Part shown: piece by piece, positions 21,701-33,700 of the stretch | Layout: the number at the start of each line of letters is the position of its first letter | How positions within the stretch are numbered: the first letter of the stretch is position 1 | Assembly: GCF_002775205.1 (NCBI RefSeq) | Contig: NC_036454.1 | Location: 6,205,882-6,269,881, forward strand | DNA: 64,000 nucleotides | Reading direction: 5' to 3' | Source of the DNA: Xiphophorus maculatus | Taxonomy: Eukaryota > Chordata > Actinopteri > Cyprinodontiformes > Poeciliidae | The notes under the pieces: generated by a model | Database searches by the model: none | Seen by the model: only the letters and a program-made list of their open reading frames with translations | What the model was told of the DNA's origin: nothing | Program-made: the position numbers and the translations under genes

Positions 21701-24700
21701 GATCAACATACATCTGCATTAAATGAATGCCATGCTCTCACATCTTTCCAATTTTGATAAGTGGCAAAGATTAATTGGATTTTTGTGTTCGATTTCCCAA
21801 CCCTGACCATGAACTCTCCAAGAGATGTAGATCATATCTCTTGCCAGCAGATGGCAATATTTCACTCTGATTCTTCAAGTGTGGCGCTGCAGCGCTAAAT
21901 ATTTACCTGCTCTGTTTTGCGGTAAAGTTGGACTAAATTTAGAAAACTTACAGATAAAGATATAAGTTTATAAGTTATATTAAAAACATAACTGGTAATG
22001 ATGGATTGTCTTCAGTCTTGTGCTTGATAAATATTACATAAATATATTTGTGTGTGAAGCAGCTTCTGCTTCAAATCCAGCTGTCAGTGATGGAGTTTGA
22101 TAAGTCCGAAGTCTGACAAGAATGTGTTAAGTTGCACAAAATTCGAGACCAAACTTCAGCTTTAAAAGACAACAAACACAGCTTTAATTAACATTTGCAA
22201 ATGGAGAAAACATACAAAGCTCACATCTCAGTGAGAATCGGATGAGTTCTGACTTGGGGCTGAACGTCCCCTCATTTACATTAGATACATCACACATTAC
22301 TTAGTCACACCCCCTCACTCAAGTGTCAGGTAAAAATCTATACGTTACTTATCTGTAAGTTTCAGTCGAGCAGAGTTGCATACACATTCACAGCTCAACG
22401 TTGGGCGTTTCTCCAAAAAGGCCTCTCTGCTGATGGCTAAACAGATACTAGTAACTGAACTTCAACAAACTAGGCTTATCACCTTAGCCATGTCTCACAT
22501 CTCTAACCGCAGAACACCCTGTTCTTCACTTATTTGAGGAGGGTCAGACGAGCATATATCCTGTTGAGCTGCAACTGAGTGCAAACCTTTAATAAAAACA
22601 TCATAAAGTGTACATTCAAATTTATTTAAACTTTGCTACTAAATTTTTCCTTCACAAATGTACATGTGTTTACAAATCTTACTTACACATGTGCCTGATC
22701 AATACTGTTGTTCTATGCTATTCATCAGCAAACATGCTGTAAATTTAAGTCATTTCAGGTGTTTAGTTTGTACATTTAAGATGCTAATTCAGTAATTATG
22801 TGTCCAGATTTTAATCAGACTCTTATTTTGTTTTAGGTGTTTTTGTATTTGTTCCCAGTCCTCAGAATGTGACAGTAATCTTTTCCTCTGGTGCTGCTGT
22901 GGAGCTCCGTCTGTATGATGCCACCATGACGGCTACCGTCCTGCTTCTAGTGGAATTTTCCAACCTCACCCTGGGTCTCCTTGGTCGGATGAACTCTGAT
23001 CCGTCCGATGACTTAATGACCCGGTCAGGAGAGGTCATATCATCTAACGCCACACTGGAGGAAATCTTTACCTTTGGAGCTGGATGTGAGTGTTAGGAAC
23101 TGTTGAACTTACATCCCCCAAAAATCAGACTGAACACAAATATTCATCTCTGTAAAGTAACATGGAAACTAAAAAATAGGAATTTCAAATAATGGAGCTG
23201 TTCAGCAATTCTGTGATTTGACTGTATTAAATTATTGATAAAAAGTTAGACACAACGAAAGAAAGCAGAGAAACCAGATTATTGTTTAATTCCTTCTGTT
23301 TGTCTGTTTTATTTTCGTTTTTCAGTGAGGTGTAGCTCACAGCACTGTTCTTGAGCAACGTTTACTCTATTTGACATATTTTACTTGTTAAATGAGTTTA
23401 ATGTTGAATTACACCTGGTATTGTAAAAGAAAAACATGATCCAAAAGTGTTGGTCATGGAAGAGGTAACCAAAAAATATTTCATTTGTGTGCTGATCTGT
23501 AAAAGTCACGTTACGTTGACAGAAAAATAGGTAAACTTGCCTTTATCTACAGTACATTAAAACATTTTAAACTGCAAAGCAAGACTTGATGATGATTTGA
23601 GTTTTTCTCACCACCATATATGGGGAGAAGAAAGGAGAATAACAAAATCTCCAAAGCAGAGAATTGTAAAACTCTTTTTTTACTTTTCGGTTATTCTACA
23701 ACGAAGCATTAATTTATTTTCAGGATTTTTACACATCTTTATCAAAGCGACCAATAAAAGACCCAAGCAAATGTTGCTAAACTTTTCAGATTATGGCTGG
23801 TTTCAGTTACATTGCCTTTGCTTAGCCTCAACCCAACATAATAATTAACCACAGTAATCCTTTATACTAACTAATTACTATTATTTGTTTATGCTGCAAA
23901 GGTTCCATTTAGGATAAACAGTGATTCAGTTCACCCTATTTACTTCCAATACTTTAACTGCGAAATTGTACGTTCATGTTTTTCCTTAGAAGTTGGTTGT
24001 AGTCTAAAACCCGCAATTTGTTTCAGTAACCAAAAATCACAAAGAACCTCACTAATATTGTTCATTTTTTCCCTCCAGGGAACATATCAAACATGTCTTC
24101 CCTTTTCACCTATGACTCCCACTACCTTTTGGATTCATATTTTTTTCCATTAAGCCACGACCCTGCTTTTGTTCCGGCCTTTTCTCTGCCTCTGAAACCT
24201 GATGACCCCTTGGCAGCAGACATGTTGTCGATGTGTTTGGGAGAAGGGGCGCAGTTCTGTATACATGATACCCTTATCTCTCGGAGCCTGGCGGTGGGAA
24301 ACGCCACACTCAGGGCCCATCAACATCATCAGGCCTTAATGGAAGCCCTGAAGCCAGGTACCACATGTCACAAGATCATTGTCTGCCTATCTTTAATTTC
24401 CGTCAGCTCATGGGCAAAAGCAAGAGATAAACAGTTGTTTGTATTTTATTTCTAACTCAATTGGTCAAATATTACTTGTCAGTAATAATGTTTTTCTTTT
24501 TCTTGTTGGTAAAAGATAAATAGCAATATTTGAAATGACGCTTTTGTAAGGTGAACACAGTCATTGTCACATCATAGAAAAGAAGCATCAGTTCTTTAAA
24601 TATTCGCTTCTTGTCACTGGCTGATGACTTCTTGACATATTGTTGCTCCTTAGTGGTATCATGTGGCTGGCTTCCCACACCCAGGAATGGGAAGAAGAAT

Positions 24701-27700
24701 GGAACACATTACCTGCAGGGGAAAACCCTGGGCTTCACCTGCAATGAAGGCTACATACTGTACAGGTCAACAGAGCGCACCTGTCTGAAGGAGGGGACAT
24801 GGACAGGGGAGCAGCCCTACTGTTTTACAGGTAAATTTGGGTAAAAACCCTGATTTGAGACCAACTTTTGAATACAGTGACTGCACAACATTGCAGTCAA
24901 GAACCATTTTAGAAACCAGATCATTTTTAAACTAAATTGAAAGACTACAGCTTCACTGATACACTCATTTATTACCTCAGCGTTCCTCAGTGGAGTTCCA
25001 CAGGGCTCCATTCTTGGTCAACTTTTCTTCTCTTAATTATCTTCCATAGTTCCATCCTAAATAAGCATGCAATGTCATTTCACTGCTGTGTGGACAATTG
25101 TGATTTAAAAAAAATCTTAATAGGAATGTCCCCAGCCTTGGATAGCGCTGAATTTCCTCAAAGTAAACGAACATAGCTAACCTCGTTTACTCTTGAGCCT
25201 CTGGACACTTTCAAAATGTCTTTAGCAAAACCTGAGATTTTATAATTTGAAAACACATCTTGATTTGAAAAACTAAAACTGAACACATTTTCCAAAACTA
25301 ACTTTTCCAACTAAGGGTTATTGCTAAACTGAAGACTTTCCTTATTTTGCTAGACTTTGAAAGACCTCCGTCTCATCAAGACTAAACTTTTACAATGAAT
25401 AGAGCTTTCTTGTCTGAAGTTGTACTGCAGCATTTTGAATCAATTAGAGACATGCACACATCAACATAACCACACCACACCTGGCAAATAAGCCAGCACT
25501 AGCCAAACTTTTTTATCTGCTATGCAATAAATTGGACATGCAATGTTTTTTTAATAAAGCAAAGTAGGAAAAATGTTTGTCATCTTTTTGTCCGTTTTTT
25601 TTTTTGTTCAAGGAAATGTTTTGGTTTATTCCCAGCAAAACAAACAAATAAAAAAAAAATTACAACTTTAATTACAGCATTAAAAACCTTTTAATGCTCT
25701 GGTGTTTTTATTTGTTTTTGTTTTTTGAGTAAAAAGTCACTGGATGTTTATATATCTTCTTACTATGAAAATAAAATTAAAAGAAAAAGACATTGTGCCT
25801 AACATTTTCCATTAAAGTATTAAATTTGTAATTGGAATACTCAAGCTAAAATAAAATGACAAAAGTACCCACCCTCCTTCTTCTTGTACTGCAGTCGGGA
25901 GCCACATGAAATTGTTCCAGGGCCTCAAATTGCGCCCGAGCCACACTTTGGACACCCCTGAACTAAACTAAATGCTTTGGAGCTTGGATTGCCTCTGTGT
26001 TGGATTAGAAACATCTGGGTCCCTGAAATGGCTTTTTAGTCCTCACCCTGACCATAAACTCTCAGAGCGCTGGTGTAGTTTTTCAATCTGGCCAGCAGAT
26101 GATAGTATTTCTCAGATTCTTTTGTTTTTATTTGTGTGTGTCTTTATTCCAAGTTATTTTTTTATTTTATGTTCTTGCTATACATTGGATAAAACTTGAA
26201 ATTGCCTACATTTGATTCCCATCGAAGTTGGACTCATTTGTCTAATTACTACGTTCATGAAGTGCTCTTCACCAATAAATACTCATCTTAGTTTAACTGC
26301 ATGCGTCTACACCAAGACAATTGCGTGATTACAAAAAATTCTCCAGGGATAACTGAGTTTACTCCCATTAACAGACAATGGCAGACGTTTTTAACTACAG
26401 TATGTGACAATGATTGCTCTCGCTCTATGGCTCTCATTACACAAATCGGAGCTAACGACTGTCAACATGGCCTGAGGAGCTCAGTGGCAGGTGTTGCGGG
26501 AGCTGTTTCCTTTTCCTCCACCATTCAGATGTGACCTCCAGCCAAGTAAACAACGCTAAATACAGACTGAGCAGCAGCAGCCCTCCTTCTCCCTCCTTCC
26601 CTCATATGAATCACTGCGGCACGATGTGTAGGCTCAAAAGAAGTCGTAATTAAGTTGAAAAGGACGTGCCATTGAACAATAAATACCACCACTTCCAGTT
26701 TGACTCCTTCTCAGTCACTTTAATGAGCCGCTGCTGCCTGTCAGAAGAGTTGACAGCGAGTCCAAACAGTGTTGTGCAAGTTCACATTTCCCAGAAGATG
26801 TCTTAGTTTGGAGAAGTTAAATTAATTCACTTTTATAGTCAACATTGTGAACTAAATTCACAGCCTCTACTTGAACTTAGGGTTTCTTTTCTTTTATAAT
26901 GTTTCAGTGAAATTATGTTTAAAAACTATGTAGATCATGACATCATGTTCCAGTTAGCATATCAATTAGCCCATATGATTGCATAGCATTTCCAACCTTG
27001 TCACTGCAGCTTATTTATTTTATGTATTTTTGTCACTCCTGTTGTCAGTGATCAATGTAATCAGTGTTTTCTTACATAGGAATTTTCAATAAATCTTCTC
27101 CTATTCAGAAAGTTAGTCTGAAATTATGAATGACCTTTATTTCGGTTTCTGAAGCATTTAGAAGAGAAACTCTTCAACAGAGGCCTGTTTGCATTTATGT
27201 CGGTATCATCACACATCAACTCAAAACACTGTGACAAAATCCATTAAGGTTTATACTCGGTTTTTGTCAACCTCTGTTTTCACCATAGGTGAAGTGGAAA
27301 GCGGACAGACAACTGGGCACAATGAATGAGTTTTGATTGTCGCAGCATAATGCTTGAAAGTGGACAAAAAGGCTCTTGCAAAAGTATTCGTAGACTCTGA
27401 AGTGTTTTACTGAAAAAAGAAGAAATAGATTGTAACCTTTCTTTGCATTCGAGGCATACATTTCAAAATGTTTTTATTGAGCTTTTATGTGATGGGACAA
27501 TGTATTGCAAGGTGGAAGCACATTTATATACATTTATAAAAATTGTTTTTGACTAAAACTTAAAAAGCTTGGTTTGTGTCTTTGTCAGAACTACCTGACT
27601 TTTTCTTTTGAAGTATAGTTCTACTATCTATGTTCATTTCCAAATGGTTTTAAATGTATGTAAACTTCTAGTTTCAGCTGTATATATAGAAATAAAATGG

Positions 27701-30700
27701 TCTGCCAGTCGGGTACAAATGGTTCAAAACAAAGCCTCTGTGTATTTTCAATAATTATTCTGCTTCCAGTGATGAATCACTGCACTTTTATGTAAAAGAA
27801 GCTTTGTTTGAAATACCAACCAAGGATACCAAGTGACTCTAAAACTAGTCATGTTACTTCAGTCACGTCATTTTGCTTGTCAGTGAAAGCAAAATCTCTG
27901 CTTCAGAAAATTAATTCAACTTTGTTTTTGTTTATTCATTTTCTTGATTTTCCACGGCTGCTGCTGCAGGTTAGCGTTTTATTGATGCGTCTCTGTGACA
28001 TGTCTGAGGTTGAACCTTAGTCCAACGAGTGAGGGCAGGTGCAGAATCTTGTTTTTGTTGACTTTGTGTTGTTTTCTTTTTTCTTGTTGGAGTTGGATTT
28101 GTTAAGCGCTTTATAAAGAGAGTTGTTTGACTGATGTCTCCACTTAACCTGTTTCAAATTCCAAGGATAGTTGAATTAATGAAAATAAGTCATGCAGGGT
28201 GAGATCCACCTCAGGTGTAGCTCTGAGTACAGATGCACTGTTACCAGAGAGAGAAAAATCAGCTTTACTTCTCATCTCTCTCATCTCCTGGGGAGCCTGG
28301 GAAGAGCACAAATATGCATGTCTTTCAAATATCCTGGAAGATAAATGCTGTAAATTATTATCATTACTTGCAGTTTCATATCGACAGTTTGGAATCATGT
28401 ATCATGCATATTGTTTTCTTTTTTTCATTCTCCTATTAAATATATTCATGTTTGTGCGATCTCAGACCATAACAAGCAGTAAGATTAGTTATAGTAACTA
28501 TGCAGATACTAGTGAAGCTAATGACCAAGCCTGGAATCTGGGTGTGGTGATTCAAGTCTGACTTGAACCTTGAGAGACGCATAAAAACAATTACAAGTCT
28601 ATTATTATCTGAAGAACATTTCCAGGATTAAAGGACTAATGTCCCAACAAGATCCTGAGATGATCATTCATGTGTTTCTCTTTAAATTCTTTGATTACTC
28701 CACCAGTCAAAGTTCAGGTCAGAGTCTTGAACCAGAGTCGGGAGCAAATATGGAGAAGCAGCATTCAGTTTTCATCCTCAACTAATCTGGAAGAAACTTC
28801 CAAAATGCTGAAACACTGAATTTCTTCACAAAGTTATAAATGCGTTTGTTTAGAGTTGCCTTTGATTAATGATGAGTGAAGTTAAATTAGCCCCTCTTGC
28901 TGGGAGGGGTGGTTGGATTCCTCCAGCCTGAATTTGAGGCAATGATTAATATAATAGCAATACAACATTAAAAAGTTCAGGGGCCTCATGCATAAAAGAG
29001 AGAGCAGTTTTCACACTAAAATATGGCGTACGGAAAAATTTAGAAAAGTGCGGCGCACAAAAAAACAAAAACAAAATCGGATGCATAAAGCAGTGCGCGC
29101 GCACGTGACTGCGCACCTTTCCTTTATAAATCCTAATTTGCGGGAAATGGAGCGCAGCTGCTGGTCCGCCCTGCGCCACCCTTAAATACATTCAGATGCG
29201 GATGCGTTACATCTTTATGAGACAAGAACTGAGAAAAATTTACATTCTAGTGAGGTTTTCACATCCTTTTATTTTCTTTATTTTGTCTGCGTGTTGGCTT
29301 ATTGTCTGAGGATAAATAAGATAAGATGAGATTTATTTGTCATCAACAGATTACAACGATTGCGGTTCAGTTTCATCGTTTACGTTTAAACAATAAAATA
29401 TTAAAACCATGAACAAAACATCGGGTTTGGTGGTTCTTGGTCTAAGTAACTGAATCTAATCAGATTTCAGTGTATTTAGGTGAGTTTTGACGCTTTGTAG
29501 TTTGATATTGTCCACAGAAAAAGTTTGCGTGGCTGCTGCACATTTTCACGCCAGCGAAAAAGTGTGCGTATATTTACGCAAACTCTGACGCAAAGTAAAT
29601 TTTTATACGTGCCGACTTGTACGTAAAATATGGCGCCGTACATTTTGGCGCGGCACGCGCCAAAATGTACGGCGAAAACATCTGGCCAAAAACATCTGGC
29701 GAGGCCCCAGATGTTTTTGGATCTTCCAGAGAGTAAATTGTGGTACAGCTGAGGATTGTCCATGGACAAGATCAACCTTGTCTGCAGTCAGAAAGTCAGG
29801 CCCCAGACAGGAATGTTTCCAGAGTTTAATACCATAACATGTACAAGCAAATGTTGTGCATCAATTGCAAATGTTTGACCTATTGCACCTATTGACAACA
29901 ATATGAATACCTGAGTATGATTTAATTCATATGTGGGTTTTCTGAATGCTGTTCGTGTTCCTGAAACAATGACATGAGACTGAAACACAGATATTTCAGT
30001 TTTAACCTGCATAATATGATCAGTAATGTCTCACATGAGTAATGGAATAACTTTGAACGTAGCCAGGAGGAAAAAGCCGGATGTTAAGATGGTGTCAGTT
30101 CTCCACATGCAGAAAGCCCATTAATATCTGGTGCATCTTGTAAGATTAGTGCCAAAATCTTCAGGAATCACCAGATTGGTCAAAATTGATACATTTATTG
30201 ATATCTTTTTTAGCAAAACTGGCTAATTTAGAAACTTCTAGGTTTGTTTTGTGTGAACTTGTATTTCAGATTATTGTTTTCCATATTACCAGCCTGCATT
30301 TTTATTGTGATGTAAATCTGTTTTTTCTCTTATTATTCTCTAATTACCTCTAATCAGTCTCAGTACATTGACAGATGACAAAACCTTTTTAAATACTTTT
30401 GTGTAAGAAGTAGCAACATATGTGAAGAACAGTTCTGGGAGAATCCTTCAAACTTAGCATTTAGTTTTATTTTAATCTCCTGGTATCTATCACAGATACA
30501 CACGACTGTCTTTTGCATAGCTGGGTTTTACCTTCATGAAATCTCATCGGTTGTTTTATGTTTCACCTGAGAAAACTCTTTAAATGTAAATCTGATAAGC
30601 TGGAGATAAAAAAAAACAGATATTTTGCACCAAGTTAGTTATTATGGTTTTGGGAAGATAAAAAAATTTAATTGCTCTCAATTTAAATTTAAATAATCAG

Positions 30701-33700
30701 CTCCTGAAAATAAGCAGATCTAGTAATAAATGTTATCAAACATATTCTAATCTATGACCTGAATGGGTCAGTAATTTATATGCACTATCTATATTTCTCA
30801 TTCAGGGAAATTAGATTACGGTACAACAGAAATGATGAAAATGAGTGATGACTGGTTATTTTATTTTATTACTATCAGGACATACTGATCAGTAATGATT
30901 CTTTGCTAAAATATATCAGGTGCAAACATCTATTTTTAATGCTGAGCACTGTGTGTTATGTTTTATTAAAGTCTACTTGCTGGATTTGTTTGTGATGTAG
31001 GAAAATGGGCAAAAGCTGGTTCAGACCGTTTCAGGGAGTACACAGGGTTACTTGGAAGTAAGGTGGGATCTAACTTGCTTCTTGGCAACGTTTCTGAGTG
31101 CAAAAAAAACAAAAAACGTTTGTAATCTTAGCTAGCTAACTGGTCTGGGCAGAGAGGGCGGTGTTTGACAGAAAGACTGTTTGGTGTAATTATTAGCTTA
31201 ATTCCTGCGGTGCATTGAGTAATCACTCAGTCAGCATTAAAGTTCACAGTGTAACAATAATAGCTTCGTTTAGTCCTGCATTCTTGAAAAGGGAAGGTAT
31301 ATTAAGGAAAGATAAATACACCACACTGGCTTTCACAACTATTGCCTTTTAACGCATAAAAATAAGTTTAAGTTTTTATTGCAGCAGCATAATCTCACAT
31401 AGAACAGTTTCAAGAAATCAACCCTGCAGTTGGTATGGTTTTAAATTAGAAAAAGAAATGGCATCTTAAATAAATAATTGCTTTCAGCAAAATTTTTCAT
31501 GCTACAAATATTGCATACTATAGCAATTTTACAAATAAATAGAAAAATATAGAAATACACATTTTAAAAATGCATCAGTGGCAAAGTAGATGAGAATGTT
31601 GATCCTGTCATTTCCTGATCACTTAACTGCAAAATGGGAAAGACAAGACAACATGCAACAACTATAAATCAGAAAATTACAAAAAACCAAACATGCCTTA
31701 ACCGTATGCATGTCCACTTCTGCAACTACAAGTTATAAAACGACAAGAAATGTAAAAAAATACAAATACAAAGCGGGAGGATGCTTCACCTTAAACTTCC
31801 CAGTAATCCTTGAAACTTTAGGAATCAAACTAAATATTGCTGGGCTGTTGTGGACTGTTGGCAGCACTTTCAATCCATCTCTCATCGTACAATGATTATA
31901 CCTGTGTTAGACTTACTAATTAATTTACATGATGGATTTTACCCTGCAGCCATTACTCAGCATCCCTTTTCCTGTAAATCTCCAGTAGGTGCTTTCCTGG
32001 TGGCCCTTTAAGTTTTTTTATTTAATTTATTTGTTTTTCAGCCATGCAGGATGAACAACAGTTACTAATATCAACGTTTTGCTTTTTACAGATGATAAAG
32101 TGGGGTTCTTTCTTGGGGCTTTTGGATCCTTCTCAGCATTGGTCACCATGGTAATAACAATAAAACTACACAACAGAAAGCAAACCAGGTAGGTTTTAAA
32201 CCATTTTTAAAAAAAAAAAAAAAGACAAAAATCTGTCTCTGTGCTATTGCTCTAAACTGTAGCGTTACAAACAATATATAAATATTACTCTAGACAAGAT
32301 CCACAGTCACCTTTTGCCCTCAGTAATACGCACACAGTGGTACGCAGGTCAATATGCAACTTTGGGTTTGGGATTTCTTGACCTTTTTTTTTTGTCTAAT
32401 CACTGCACAAAAAAGGCCACTAAAATCAAAACTTTGATTAGAGACTTAGGTTAGTTTTATGGTTTATTTTAAAATTTTTCTTCAGAACACTGCTGCAAAA
32501 AACATTCTTTCGCTTTTTGATATTTTTCAGATGAGCAAACTTTCAACTATTCAAGACAAAGATAATCTCTAACAACGGAAATAAAATTTCTGCTTTTGTT
32601 ATTAAAGCAAAAACCAGGGAACAGGGTACAAATGAATATTTACTAGCTATAATCTATAGATAAAAACATCTGTTGTGGATAATTGAGATCAAAAAAGCAA
32701 CTTTGGGTTTCACTTGCCTCATTTTAAGGTTAGAGTTCATGATTTAACAATAGAAAAAATTCTCGGCATCTAAGAAACAGCTCCAGAGTGAAAACCATGG
32801 CTAACTAAAGAAAACACAAAAGTTTGATAACCCTCAAGACTTTGGGACACAAAACTGGAAAAGTGGAATCCAACAAACTGACAAAGATAAAGAAAAATGC
32901 ACAAATGAATGAACTAGTACAGCAACCCCAAATGCAATTAGTCCTGAACATAATCATTATAATCACAATCTTAACCCTGCAAAATGAGCAAAAGCCATTG
33001 CATTTGGTTCATCTTGGCTTATTGTCACTCTTGGTTTAGTTGGATATAAAAAAAAAATAACACAAAATTTTCATACTTGTCTAAAATTAAAGTTGAATCT
33101 ACTTTCATATGACTTTTAATTATTTGTCTCTCTCTCTATATATATGAACCATCACCGCATAGTTTCACAACTTTAATGAGCTGTGAAGTCACAAAGGATG
33201 GCGTGTTTCAGCTATAGACAGATATATATCTTTCATTCGGCTGTATACGTTCAAAGTGAGAGCGACTTGTTATCTTATGAAAACTGGTACATGGCGAGAC
33301 GTCTTCCTACCCTCCCATTCCGCTCCAGCACACCTTTTTGCTGTGCAAGCAGAAACGTACAAAGACAATGATGAACCCCACCTGCTCATTTCATATCCAA
33401 CAAATTGGGCCTCCTAAATTTTGCTCGTAAATTTTCTTTCTGATCTGATCAAACCAGATAGCCTGTGGGATTATATTCATGACTGCAGTCCAGAGGAGCA
33501 AGAGGCCAATAGTAGTGGTAGCTCCTGGGCAAATACAAACAAATTAAAGGCTTGTTTTATGAGTTCACTGACTTCATTTGGGCTTTCCCTCTTTATAACT
33601 AGCGGCAGAGAAGAAAAAAACGACAAATGTTCAAAGTTAGGAGGCCTCCTCACACTGTCAGCAGCTCTTGAAGCGGGCGCTCAATTGAAACTGCTTTGTT

